A program made the position numbers and the translations under genes. DNA of 40,961 bases from an uncultured Opitutales bacterium. Lineage in GTDB: Bacteria; Verrucomicrobiota; Verrucomicrobiia; Opitutales; Intestinicryptomonadaceae. Below, piece by piece: positions 23,804 through 31,980 of the stretch. Every line of letters begins with the position of its first letter. Positions within the stretch are counted from its first letter, which is position 1. The notes under the pieces were generated by a model that was given only the letters and a program-made list of their open reading frames with translations, made no database searches and was not told the origin of the DNA. The DNA lies in the NCBI GenBank assembly GCA_900545705.1, contig URAK01000015.1, forward strand, positions 1 through 40,961, written 5' to 3'.

Positions 23804-24855
23804 GCATACTGGCGATAGAAAGTTCTTGCGACGAGTCGGCGGCCGCGATTTTCGACCCGGATTTCGGAGTTCGCGAAAGCCTGATTCATTCGCAAATAGA
23901 CCTGCACGCGCTGTACGGCGGAGTTGTCCCCGATCTCGCAAGCTCCGAACACCTAAAAAAACTTCCCGCTCTTATAAAAAAAATCTCTGAATCGGAGTAC
24001 TTTCCCGGCGTAGACAAAATAGCGGCAACGAGCGGTCCGGGGCTGCCAAATTGTCTGGCAATGGGCGTAGCTGCGGCGTCGGCGCTTGCAATGTTGTTAA
24101 AAAAGCCGCTAATCGGCGTCAACCACTTGCGCGGGCATGCGTACTCTCCGTTTATTCCAATACATGCGAAAGATCCCGCAAATTTTCGCAAAAATTTCGC
24201 TGAACTGCTTCCGCACATAGGACTTACTGTTTCAGGCGGCAATACAGTACTCTTTGAGATAGGCGAGGACGGAAATATGGCTACCCTCGCCGAAACGGAG
24301 GACGACGCCGCGGGGGAAGCCCTCGACAAGGGCGCTAAGCTCCTAGGAATGCCGTATCCGGGCGCCCCCATTCTCGAAAAGCGCGCAAAATCGGGCAAGA
24401 TCGACAAGACGATGTTCCCGTACGGCCAAAACAGGAAAATTGAAGACGACCCCGATTTCAGTTTTTCCGGATTAAAAACGAGCCTGCGGTACAGGCTTGA
24501 AAAGATGTCCGGCGCGGAGATAGAGGCCGCGATGCCCGACCTATGCGCTTCGTACCAATTCGCCGTCATCGAGCAGCTGCGCCGGCGGTGCGACTGGTTT
24601 GCGAAACGGAAGCCTTATAAAAGCCTGGGCATATCCGGAGGAGTTTCAAACAATTCGGTCTTTGCCGGAGTATTCGAGAAACTCGCGCGATCGAGGAATG
24701 CAAAATTTCTGATAGCCGACAGGCAGCATAGGGGCGACAACGCCGCAATGATAGCCTTTGCCGCATGGATTGCGCCAGCCGAATGCCAGCAGCCGAAAAA
24801 CTCGACACTTGAAATCCGTCCCGCGTGGGAGCTCTGCAAACGAATAGGAATCTAA
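23800..24855 (+). CDS. tsaD: tRNA threonylcarbamoyladenosine synthase subunit TsaD
   Basis: TsaD with TsaB and TsaE transfers threonylcarbamoyl to A37 of ANN-decoding tRNAs. The 351 residues begin with the family signature SILAIESSCDESAAAI. Metal ligands NHLRGH (His109, His113) and the C-terminal RGDNAAMIA aspartate are present, as are TSGPGL and SGGNT. The ATG at 23800 overlaps the radC stop by 4 bp and is preceded by GGAAAGGA, a good ribosome site. The longer frame from 23617 lies within radC and is rejected. The NHLRGH motif is a slight variant of the common NHLEGH. Confidence 0.96.
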   Translation: MSILAIESSCDESAAAIFDPDFGVRESLIHSQIDLHALYGGVVPDLASSEHLKKLPALIKKISESEYFPGVDKIAATSGPGLPNCLAMGVAAASALAMLLKKPLIGVNHLRGHAYSPFIPIHAKDPANFRKNFAELLPHIGLTVSGGNTVLFEIGEDGNMATLAETEDDAAGEALDKGAKLLGMPYPGAPILEKRAKSGKIDKTMFPYGQNRKIEDDPDFSFSGLKTSLRYRLEKMSGAEIEAAMPDLCASYQFAVIEQLRRRCDWFAKRKPYKSLGISGGVSNNSVFAGVFEKLARSRNAKFLIADRQHRGDNAAMIAFAAWIAPAECQQPKNSTLEIRPAWELCKRIGI

Positions 24856-24860
24856 GAATT

Positions 24861-25721
24861 ATGCCCCCGTCACTGGAAATGTCATACGCGAAATGCGAGA
24901 GCCTCGCGAACTCCCACTACGAGAATTTTCCCGTTGCGAAAATGGTTCCCAAACGGCTCCGCAAGCACGTGGCAGCCGTGTACGCCTTCGCGCGGACAGC
25001 CGACGACATCGCCGACGAAAACCACGATACGATAGCCGACAACGATCCGATAAGAATACGCAGGCTTGAAGAATTCCAATCGCAGCTGGACGTATCGGAC
25101 GCCTCGAAGCTCGACCCCCGCTGGGACTGGATTTTCATAGCCTGCGCCGACACCATAAAGAAATTTTCGATACCTGACAGCCTTTTCCGCGACCTGATAA
25201 GCGCCTTTGCGCAAGACGTCGTAAAAAAGCGCTACGCAGATTTTCCCGAGCTTCTCGACTACTGCCGAAGAAGCGCAAACCCCGTTGGGCGGCTCGTCCT
25301 GCTGCTCCACGGCTTTTCCGACGACGAGCGCTTCCGCATGAGCGATAATATATGCACTGCCCTACAACTCGCCAATTTCTGGCAAGACATGAGCGTCGAC
25401 AGGCTTAAAAACCGCATATACATTCCGGAATCCGACTGGAACGGGGCGAACGAAGCTGAAATATTCGCCGATGTTGCGACTACGCGCGTAAGGGAAATCG
25501 TAAAATTTCAGGTTGAGCGCACGCGCGAGCTTTTCGTCGCAGGTGAAAAGCTGCCATCACTGCTTCCGTTTCCGCTGAGCCTTGAAATCCGAGCAACGCT
25601 TGCCGGAGGCCGCGCAATTCTCGACAAGATACAGTCGCAGAACTTCGATACCCTGTCAAAGCGCCCGGCTATCGGCAAGCTCGACAAAATAAGAATCCTA
25701 TTGCGCGCACTAATCCCATGA
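24861..25721 (+). CDS. hpnC: squalene synthase-like HpnC (hydroxysqualene synthase)
   Basis: In the HpnCDE route HpnC converts presqualene diphosphate to hydroxysqualene. The 286 residues show the two Asp-rich prenyl-transferase motifs: DDIADE (Asp48, Asp49, Asp52) and LANFWQDMSVD (Asp176, Asp180). Typical HpnC sequence also appears at the start (HYENFPVAKMVPKRLRKHVAAVYAFAR). The gene begins 5 bp after tsaD and overlaps the next gene by 4 bp. An upstream ATG at 24825 falls in the tsaD end. The assignment as C rather than D rests on the N-terminal sequence and gene order. Confidence 0.93.
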   Translation: MPPSLEMSYAKCESLANSHYENFPVAKMVPKRLRKHVAAVYAFARTADDIADENHDTIADNDPIRIRRLEEFQSQLDVSDASKLDPRWDWIFIACADTIKKFSIPDSLFRDLISAFAQDVVKKRYADFPELLDYCRRSANPVGRLVLLLHGFSDDERFRMSDNICTALQLANFWQDMSVDRLKNRIYIPESDWNGANEAEIFADVATTRVREIVKFQVERTRELFVAGEKLPSLLPFPLSLEIRATLAGGRAILDKIQSQNFDTLSKRPAIGKLDKIRILLRALIP

Positions 25722-27895
25722 ACAGATCCGACGAAGCATCTACGAGCAAGCGCCAAACCGTAGAACGGAAGAAGTCGAATTTGGCGTTCGCGTTTTTCTG
25801 CCTCGACAAGGGGCGCGCAAAAGACATGGAGATTTTCTACGCCTTCTGCCGGCTGATGGACGACATCGCCGACGAACCTGAGCGGCCAGCTCCCGAAAAG
25901 CGCGCCGAACTCGACGCATGGAAAGGCGAGATAAGCCGAATATACGGCGGCTCAAAAGACCTCAGCCCGCTAGGCGAAGAAATGGCAGACGTTATACGCC
26001 GCAGGGGAATACCGCAGGAATATATACAGGCTATTATCGACGGGGTAATGCGCGACACCGTGGACGAGCCTTTCCGGACTTTTGAAGACATACGCAATTA
26101 CTGCTACGGAGTCGCCTCGGCGGTGGGGCTTGCGTCCATCTACATTTTCGGATTTAAAAATCCCAGGACTAAATTGTACGCGGAAGCTCTCGGTTACGCA
26201 TTGCAATTTACCAATATTTTGCGCGATGTAGCATACGATATGCGCACGCAAAACCGATGCTATATCCCATTGCGGGAGCTCGAATTTTTCGGGGTTGAGA
26301 GAGGCGACTTGTCGGAGCCAAGCCGCAATCCGAATTGTAGAGAGCTATTCCGCATGATGCACTTCCGCGCGAAACACTTTTTTAGGAAGGCCGATAGGCT
26401 GCTTCCACCGGAGGACAGAGCCGCGATGAAGCCCGCCTTTATCATGGGCGCAATATACGAAAAAATACTCGATAAGATAGCAGCAACAAACTTCAATATA
26501 ACAGGTTCCCCCGTAAAGCTGAGCAAGCCAAAGAAAATCGCTATCGCCCTGTCCGCGCTGCGCAATGCGAACCGCCGCGCCGAAGCCTACTCGGAAAAAT
26601 TCGGGAGCACATGCGTTTTGGGTGGCGGAATATCGGGTATATGCGCGGCTTTAAAACTCGCAATAGAGGGGTTCGACGTATCGCTATTCGAGGCAAGAGC
26701 CTCCCTAGGCGGAAGGGCGTCTGCGATAGACTGGAACGGAGCTAGGCTCGACAACGGCTCTCACGCCGTAATGGGGTGCTATCAAAACTTTTTCGGATTT
26801 TTGCAAATGATAGGGGTCTCGGCGCACGACGCGTTCGCGAGGGCTAAAGAAATGGACTTTTCTTTCCCGGGCGGTAAAAAATTCCGTGTAGAATTTCCAA
26901 AGCCCGACGACGGCCCTGTGAAAAAATTTTTCGCATTTTTAAGGTATTTAAAAGTTCCCGGGCTCGGCAAGGCCGCAAACGTGATTTTGCTCGCCAAACT
27001 AAAACTCGGACTCGGCGGGCCGAAAGGCGGCCAAACAGCGCTCGAATATTTAAAGGAGCGCGGAATAGACGAAGAATCGATAAAAGTTTTCTGGGAACCG
27101 TTCTGCGTATCCGCCCTAAACACAACCTGCGCGGAGGCATCGGCGGAACTAATGGTATCAACGCTTAGGAAATCGGTGCTCTCTGGCGGCGAGAGCGGCA
27201 TTTTATATTTCCCAAAGACGGCGGTAATAGACGCGTTTATTCCGCGCGCAGTTATGTATTTAGAGTCAGTCGGGGCAGAAATATGTTTTTCCGACCGCGT
27301 TGAGGAAATCGAAATAAAAAACGGAAAATTCGAATCTATAAAAACAGCCAAGCGCGGAAGGGTGGAATTTGGGCACTGTGTCAGCGCCCTGCCGCAAAAA
27401 GTTTTCGCGAATATGCTTCCTGAAGCCTCCGCTTTGAGGGCAGAAATCGGAGAGATAAAATCAACCGACATAATAAACGTATATTTCACAACTGACCGGA
27501 AGCTCGCTGACGGCGACTACGCATGCCTTGTAGACTCTAAATTGCACTGGATATTCGATCACACCCATAAGTCTAAGGAATGCGGAAAAGACGGCACTTA
27601 TTTATACGGCGCGACAATAAGCGACGCAAAAATACCTTTTGATGCAAGCACTATCCGCGAATTCCTATGCGGGGAACTGACCAGCATTTTTGGCAAATGC
27701 GAAATCATAAAGGCGCTGCCTTCACTCTACCGCGGGGCGACCATATCGGGAGACTGCGCGAGCGAAAAGGCGCGGCCAGACGACTCCCAATGCGGAGTCG
27801 AGAACCTGCATATCTGCGGGGACTGGGTCCAAACGGGCCTTCCCTGCACTATGGAAAGCGCCGCAAAGAGCGTCAACGACATGACAATTTTTTAA
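25718..27895 (+). CDS. hpnDE: fusion of presqualene diphosphate synthase (HpnD) and hydroxysqualene dehydroxylase (HpnE)
   Basis: This single frame of 725 residues joins two enzymes normally encoded separately. Residues of about 15-290 are HpnD-like, with DDIADE (Asp48/49/52), LQFTNILRDVAYD (Asp170/174) and YIPLRELEFFGV. HpnD makes presqualene diphosphate from two farnesyl diphosphates. From about 298 a FAD-binding oxidoreductase starts with VLGGGISGICAA (Gly302-Gly307) and EARASLGGRA, and ends in HICGDWVQTGLPCTMESAA. This matches HpnE, which removes the hydroxyl to give squalene. There is no stop or frameshift at the junction. With HpnC upstream, the route from FPP to squalene is complete. 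Confidence 0.93.
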   Translation: MNRSDEASTSKRQTVERKKSNLAFAFFCLDKGRAKDMEIFYAFCRLMDDIADEPERPAPEKRAELDAWKGEISRIYGGSKDLSPLGEEMADVIRRRGIPQEYIQAIIDGVMRDTVDEPFRTFEDIRNYCYGVASAVGLASIYIFGFKNPRTKLYAEALGYALQFTNILRDVAYDMRTQNRCYIPLRELEFFGVERGDLSEPSRNPNCRELFRMMHFRAKHFFRKADRLLPPEDRAAMKPAFIMGAIYEKILDKIAATNFNITGSPVKLSKPKKIAIALSALRNANRRAEAYSEKFGSTCVLGGGISGICAALKLAIEGFDVSLFEARASLGGRASAIDWNGARLDNGSHAVMGCYQNFFGFLQMIGVSAHDAFARAKEMDFSFPGGKKFRVEFPKPDDGPVKKFFAFLRYLKVPGLGKAANVILLAKLKLGLGGPKGGQTALEYLKERGIDEESIKVFWEPFCVSALNTTCAEASAELMVSTLRKSVLSGGESGILYFPKTAVIDAFIPRAVMYLESVGAEICFSDRVEEIEIKNGKFESIKTAKRGRVEFGHCVSALPQKVFANMLPEASALRAEIGEIKSTDIINVYFTTDRKLADGDYACLVDSKLHWIFDHTHKSKECGKDGTYLYGATISDAKIPFDASTIREFLCGELTSIFGKCEIIKALPSLYRGATISGDCASEKARPDDSQCGVENLHICGDWVQTGLPCTMESAAKSVNDMTIF

Positions 27896-27910
27896 CAAAA
27901 AAAAAGATAT

Positions 27911-28633
27911 ATGAAAAGACCGTTAATAGTTTTTCCAATGGTATACGAGGCTCGCTCCACATTTAACTTTTTTAACGAGCCGTTAAAATGTGTGCTCGGA
28001 GGGCGATGCAGATTCACGTTGTCCAATGGCACAGAATGCGAAGCGCTCGTTTCTGGGATAGGCTGCAAAAAGTCCGCGGAGCGCGTACGGGAATGCGTTG
28101 AGAACTTCTGCCCAACGGACGTAGTTTTGTGCGGATTCGGGGGCGCATGCAATGAAGATATGGAATTAGGAGAGTTTGTGTTCCAGAGCGGGTCGGCGGA
28201 AATATCGAAGTTCTTGTCGAAAAACGGAATGCGGGAGGGTAAAATCGCCTTTTCGGAAAGAGTAGCCGACGAGAAAGCAAAGAGAAAGTTTGCGGAGGAA
28301 GGATACGACATCGTTGAGATGGAAAGCGCGATATTTTCAGCAGCGCTTGGCTACGACGACGATTTTAAGCCTGTTCTCACCCATATAAGGTGCGTAAGCG
28401 ATACTTTAAAGGCATGCGTCCCTGCGGGTGTTGTAGAAAGCGGATTAAACCTTGAAACTGGGGGATTTAAATTTTCGCCGTTAAAATCTATTTTAGAGAT
28501 TTTAAAGAATCCCGCCTCAATAGCTGCATTCATAAGATTTGCAACAGTTGCCAACAAGTCGCGCAAAATTTACGAGGCCAAAATTCCCCATGTATTGACT
28601 GCATTATTCACGAATGTAGGCGGCAAAAAATAG
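27911..28633 (+). CDS. HpnG-like nucleoside phosphorylase family protein
   Basis: The 240 residues belong to the PNP/UDP phosphorylase superfamily. The N-terminus (RPLIVFPMVYEAR) is like the family's first strand, the core has VLCGFGGACNEDMELGEFV, and the purine-site motif VEMESA is present. Placed directly after the squalene genes (15 bp gap), it fits HpnG, which removes adenine from adenosylhopane. Without hpnF or hpnH in view, a different nucleosidase role (such as MTA/SAH salvage) is possible. The C-terminus ends in a hydrophobic helix. No Shine-Dalgarno is obvious; the leader is A-rich. Confidence 0.72.
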   Translation: MKRPLIVFPMVYEARSTFNFFNEPLKCVLGGRCRFTLSNGTECEALVSGIGCKKSAERVRECVENFCPTDVVLCGFGGACNEDMELGEFVFQSGSAEISKFLSKNGMREGKIAFSERVADEKAKRKFAEEGYDIVEMESAIFSAALGYDDDFKPVLTHIRCVSDTLKACVPAGVVESGLNLETGGFKFSPLKSILEILKNPASIAAFIRFATVANKSRKIYEAKIPHVLTALFTNVGGKK

Positions 28634-28660
28634 TTCTGTTGAAAAAAACAGAAAAATATA

Positions 28661-28689
28661 TTGACAAGCGCGCCGATAAATGGGAAATT
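28661..28689 (+). promoter_or_regulatory. candidate promoter of tRNA-Asn
   Basis: A perfect -35 TTGACA (28661-28666) is followed after 17 bp by GAAATT (28684-28689), a weak -10. The tRNA starts 24 bp downstream. A short dyad (TTCTGTT/AACAGAA, 28634-28653) just upstream lacks a T-run on the plus strand. Confidence 0.42.
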
Positions 28690-28713
28690 AACGCTTCAAA
28701 ATTCAGTGATGAT

Positions 28714-28788
<75 letters not shown>

Positions 28789-28794
28789 CTGAAA

Positions 28795-28850
28795 AATAAA
28801 GGCTTTCCACTCGGAAAGCCTTTATTTATTAGCCTTGCGGGCTTTTTTGT
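28795..28850 (+). terminator. two consecutive terminator hairpins after tRNA-Asn
   Basis: The first hairpin is AAAGGCTTTCC/GGAAAGCCTTT with an ACTC loop, followed by ATTTATT. The second is AGCC/GGCT followed by TTTTTTGT. The second T-run abuts the sequence that is shared with the IS-like end at 1-54. Confidence 0.8.
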
Positions 28851-28851
28851 T

Positions 28852-29135
28852 GGGTCAACACCAAAGTCAGTGGATTTTAATGAAAGACGCCGCATTGGAC
28901 AAGGACCCTCAATCGATAATTTTCAAAGTTTTTATAGCCGTAGGCTAGGCGTTGTATTTGCTTCATCTTGCGGTGGAAACCCTCAGTAATTACGTTATTT
29001 TTCTCAAACTTCCAGATGCTGATTATGGGTACAAACCATTCGCCTATCGTTTTAGACAACTTTCCAAATCCAATCCGGCAATTACATAAAAATTTTATAC
29101 CTTCAAACTCTGTTTCCGAGGAAATTTCCCATTCG
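28852..29135 (-). pseudogene. ISL3-type transposase remnant with one element end
   Basis: On the minus strand about 85 codons match the C-terminal end of ISL3-family transposases in pattern: KLSKTIGEWFVPIIS, then NVITEGFHRKMKQIQRLAYGY and FENYRLRVL. The frame is closed by a stop near 29136 and everything upstream (the catalytic DDE part) is missing, so it cannot be active. Just beyond its stop lies GGGTCAACACCAAAG (28852-28866), probably the element's terminal repeat. The same sequence occurs in inverse orientation at 40-54. No second end or target duplication is found here. Confidence 0.75.
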
Positions 29136-29354
29136 CTCTAAAAAAAAGTTAAGAGAAAACTCTATGCATAAAATAAAAGCCCATCGGCTGCGTGTCCAAC
29201 AATGCGCATTATGCCATTGCGCAAAAATTTTAATATAAATTGCCGCCACAATTTCTATCCCACTCTATAACCACTTATAATAAATACAAAAAAAAGCGAG
29301 CCGGTGTTTTCCCTGCCCGCTTTGCACAGCAATGTAAATTTCGCGCTAAAACCG
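29136..29354. other. gap between the IS remnant and ilvH
   Basis: About 220 bp, A/T-rich, with no supported gene. It contains the ilvH terminator. The stretch around 29190-29260 (AATGCGCATTATGCC, ATTGCCGCC) uses the same TGCGC/GCCGC words seen in other gaps. Confidence 0.4.
29287..29323 (-). terminator. Rho-independent terminator of ilvH
   Basis: On the minus strand AAAGCGGGCAGG pairs with CCGGCTCGCTTT (one G-T pair, one mismatch) and a T8 run follows. It lies 32 bp beyond the ilvH stop. Confidence 0.85.
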
Positions 29355-29837
29355 CTAATCGCCAAACCTCGATAGCGCGAGATTTCCCGTCCTCGCCATA
29401 TCGATTATCCCGAACGGCTCTATCATATTCATAAAGGCGGCCATTTTGTTCGGATTGCCTGTGCACTGGATTATCAGAGCCTGCTTATCCACATGCACAA
29501 CGCGCGCGTGGAACAAATCAGCTGTCTGCACGATTTCGGCGCGAGTCTTGCTGTCGGCTTTTACCTTCACGAGCACAAGCTCGCGCTCCACAAAAGATCC
29601 GGGTACGGAATATTCCTCCACTTCTATTACGTTCACAAGCTTGTTGAGCTGTTTCACGCATTGCTCTACGCTGTTGCGATCGTCATTTACAGTGGCCGTT
29701 ATCCGCGAATACTTGCCTCCGCATACGGGCCCCACATTAAGGGTTTCGATATTAAACCCCCTTCCGCTAAACATTCCGGCAACCCTCGCGAGTACGCCAA
29801 ACTTATTTTCAACTAGTGCCGATATGGTATGTTTCAT
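29355..29837 (-). CDS. ilvH: acetolactate synthase small (regulatory) subunit
   Basis: IlvH/IlvN activates the large subunit and confers valine feedback inhibition in branched-chain amino acid synthesis. The 160 residues have the N-terminal ACT domain (ISALVENKFGVLARVAGMFS, then GRGFNIETLNVG) and the C-terminal domain (RELVLVKVKAD, IIQCTGNPNKMAAFM, GIIDMARTG). Length is normal. It stands alone with its own terminator. The catalytic subunit ilvB/ilvI and ilvC, often adjacent, are not next to it here. Confidence 0.95.
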   Translation of the reverse strand: MKHTISALVENKFGVLARVAGMFSGRGFNIETLNVGPVCGGKYSRITATVNDDRNSVEQCVKQLNKLVNVIEVEEYSVPGSFVERELVLVKVKADSKTRAEIVQTADLFHARVVHVDKQALIIQCTGNPNKMAAFMNMIEPFGIIDMARTGNLALSRFGD

Positions 29838-29922
29838 ATTTTTATAGGGATAATTTGCGCATCGAGCGCCTTTTATTAAATATGAGTCTGCCCATGCTGC
29901 AATTGCTTTTCAAGAAAAAACG

Positions 29923-29950
29923 TTGACTGTTATCTCCGCAAAAATAGAAA
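29923..29950 (+). promoter_or_regulatory. candidate promoter of the beta-helix protein gene
   Basis: TTGACT (29923-29928) and TAGAAA (29945-29950) are 16 bp apart. The ATG at 29960 is only 10 bases after the -10, so a transcript from here would be almost leaderless. Confidence 0.35.
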
Positions 29951-29959
29951 TAGTGGGCT

Positions 29960-31117
29960 ATGAATGGTTGCGATTTGCAAAAGAGAAATTTCTTAAAAAA
30001 TATTGCTGTGGCAGGAGCGGCGGGAAGCATTGTTGCAATGTCGCAACTTTCAGAAGCCGCCGAGGACCCCGACCGCCCGTCGAAAAACAGTGTGTTTAAT
30101 GTGCTCGACTTTGGCGCGAAAGGCGACGGGAAAACCTCCGACACCGCCGCGATACAAAGCGCGCTGGACGCCGCAGGTAAAATTCAGGGCACCGTCTATT
30201 TCCCTGCCGGGAAATATGTATGCGCAAAGTTAAAGCTGCCACCAAACACGACCATGCTCGCCGAGCCCCAATGGGGATACAGAGGCATGGCGGGGGCCGT
30301 TTTGCTACTCGAGTCCGAAGACGCCGACTGCGTTGTCGACATAACGGGCTCGTTTGGCGGGCGCGTATGCGGGTTATATATAAGGGGATTGGGCAAGAAG
30401 GCAAAAATCTCCCACGGGATTTACCTAAACAACGAAAAATACAGCCCCAAAGAAGATTCGTGCGTGATAGAAGACTGCCGAGTCGAAAACTTTTCCGGCG
30501 ACGGCGTATACCTTAAACGCGTCTGGCTCTTTATAGTCCGCCGCAATATTTTTATGGGCAATGGCGGCGCGGGCATCCGCGTGCAGGGTTGGGACGGCTT
30601 TGTGAGCGACAACCAGCTTTCTGCAAACAGCTCCGGCGGGTTCGTAGGCGAAGCAACCGTAGCGACAGTGATGTTTACCGCAAACCGCGTAGAGTGGAAC
30701 GGCTCGTTCGGGCTCGACATTCCGGGAGGGGACGCATGGAATATAACCGGGAACTGTTTTGACAGAAACTGGGGAGCCGGGTTGAGGCTTTGCAATGTCG
30801 CGGACTCGACAGTCACCGGCAATGTTTTTAGGCGGTGCGGCAAAGACGCCTCAAAACTTGGGGACATATATTCTTGCCAAGTCTACCTTGAATCGTGCAG
30901 AGGCATAGCGGTAACGGCGAACTCCGGAGCGGCGGGTAAAGACGACCGCGGCAAGGGCGCAATCACTCCCAAATACGGCTTCGTGACAAAAAGCTTAAAA
31001 TATTGCGCAGTGACATCAAATACCATGTATATGGGCTTTACAGACAAATTTTTTAACGAGCTGTCTCCCAACATAGAATGTGTGGTTAAAGACAATCTCG
31101 GAACAATCCGAAAATAA
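29960..31117 (+). CDS. secreted right-handed beta-helix (pectate lyase superfamily) protein
   Basis: This protein of 385 residues has a twin-arginine-like export signal (QKRNFLKNIAVAGAAGSIVA, but KR instead of RR). Then comes the Pectate_lyase_3 opening FNVLDFGAKGDGKTSDTAAIQSALDAA and parallel beta-helix coils (IEDCRVENFSGDGVYL; ITGNCFDRNWGAGLRL; VTGNVFRRCG). By family it acts on or binds polysaccharides, as GH28-, pectate-lyase- or epimerase-like proteins do; no catalytic set can be fixed by eye. A 17-bp gap separates it from the next lipoprotein gene, so both are likely co-transcribed. It is divergent from ilvH. Confidence 0.82.
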   Translation: MNGCDLQKRNFLKNIAVAGAAGSIVAMSQLSEAAEDPDRPSKNSVFNVLDFGAKGDGKTSDTAAIQSALDAAGKIQGTVYFPAGKYVCAKLKLPPNTTMLAEPQWGYRGMAGAVLLLESEDADCVVDITGSFGGRVCGLYIRGLGKKAKISHGIYLNNEKYSPKEDSCVIEDCRVENFSGDGVYLKRVWLFIVRRNIFMGNGGAGIRVQGWDGFVSDNQLSANSSGGFVGEATVATVMFTANRVEWNGSFGLDIPGGDAWNITGNCFDRNWGAGLRLCNVADSTVTGNVFRRCGKDASKLGDIYSCQVYLESCRGIAVTANSGAAGKDDRGKGAITPKYGFVTKSLKYCAVTSNTMYMGFTDKFFNELSPNIECVVKDNLGTIRK

Positions 31118-31134
31118 ACAAATCAATCGAGAAT

Positions 31135-31521
31135 ATGAAAAAGTTAACACTCATACTCGCGGCGGCTTTCGGGATACTCGTGGCGTCGTGCAATACCGGA
31201 ACGACTGAAATAGGATACGACAGCGCAAAAAAAGGCGACTACGTCGTATCCTACACATACGTTGCCAGCAAAACCGACTTGACCAAGGCTGTCGCCTACG
31301 CGCTATCAGCGAGGAAATGGAACGCCTCCACCTCCCCCAACGGCTTTAATGCTGAAATAGACCGCGGAGGAGTATCTGCAAAGGCTAAAATCACGGTGTC
31401 CGACAACTCTGTGGCATTCGACACCCGCGGCTCAACAGCGGCAGGCAAGCCAATAGTTCCGTACCGCTATCTGGACTATTTAAACAAGTCCATTCTCGAA
31501 TATCTGCGCGGACAGCGCTAA
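31135..31521 (+). CDS. small lipoprotein of unknown function
   Basis: The protein has 128 residues with a lipoprotein signal (MKKLTLILAAAFGILVASC, lipobox VASC, Cys19). The mature part (TEIGYDSAKKGDYVVSYTYV; AVAYALSARKWNAS; GVSAKAKITVSDNSVAFDTR) looks like a small alpha/beta domain. No family is recognised. It is probably co-transcribed with the beta-helix gene and is followed by a strong terminator. Confidence 0.8.
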   Translation: MKKLTLILAAAFGILVASCNTGTTEIGYDSAKKGDYVVSYTYVASKTDLTKAVAYALSARKWNASTSPNGFNAEIDRGGVSAKAKITVSDNSVAFDTRGSTAAGKPIVPYRYLDYLNKSILEYLRGQR

Positions 31522-31533
31522 TTGCGTTGCGGC

Positions 31534-31565
31534 AAAAAGCGGCGGTGTGAACCGCCGCTTTTTTT
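31534..31565 (+). terminator. Rho-independent terminator after the small lipoprotein
   Basis: AAAAGCGGCGGT pairs perfectly with ACCGCCGCTTTT around a GTGA loop, followed by further T bases. It lies 14 bp after the stop. Confidence 0.93.
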
Positions 31566-31980
31566 GTGGCCGATCTGGAGCAAAACGCTTGCCGCTGATT
31601 GCAGGCATACTTTGCAGCCTTGCGGAAACTAAAGCCAAGCGGAGCTTAAATAGTGCAAAATGCTAGCCTTTTAGCGAGCCGCACCAGAAACATGCGAATG
31701 CGCGTTTACACTGTCGCTCAACAGGGGTTCAGATTTCGCATTTTTACAGCGCCACTCCGCGTAAATATAAATTGCGCCTTTACACTGTTTCGCCACAGGC
31801 ATGCGAATGCGCATTTTTACAGCGCCACTCCGCATGAAAGCAAATCGCGCCTTTGCACTGTCGAACTTATGTCATGCAAATGCGCGTTTACATTCATATC
31901 GCTCGGGCATGCGAATTCGCATTTTACAGTGCCGCCCCGCAGCCATTCGAGTTATGCACGCCCCCCGAAGAAGGAAGGCT
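31566..31980. other. convergent intergenic region, mostly a tandem array
   Basis: About 415 bp between two converging genes. The part at 31694-31946 is the tandem array listed separately. Overlapping open frames on the plus strand are a by-product of the repeat. No strong terminator for the minus-strand DUF6259 gene was found. Confidence 0.55.
31694..31946. repeat. seven-unit degenerate tandem repeat, period about 36 bp
   Basis: Units begin at about 31694, 31732, 31768, 31803, 31840, 31876 and 31911 (intervals 38, 36, 35, 37, 36, 35). Each has a core like GCRAATKCGCNTTTACA followed by a more variable part, often ending near GGCAT. Two sub-types occur. One has TTTTACAGCGCCACTCCGC (units 2 and 4, with 7 related). 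The other has CTTTACACTGT or a variant (units 1, 3, 5, 6). They largely alternate, which suggests a 72-bp higher-order unit. The units are too divergent and lack spacers of unrelated sequence, so it is not CRISPR. Confidence 0.8.

Noticed and set aside
31694..31946. Possible CRISPR array because of 36-bp periodicity
   Set aside because: The units are degenerate along their full length, with no identical repeats separated by unrelated spacers. No cas gene is in the window.
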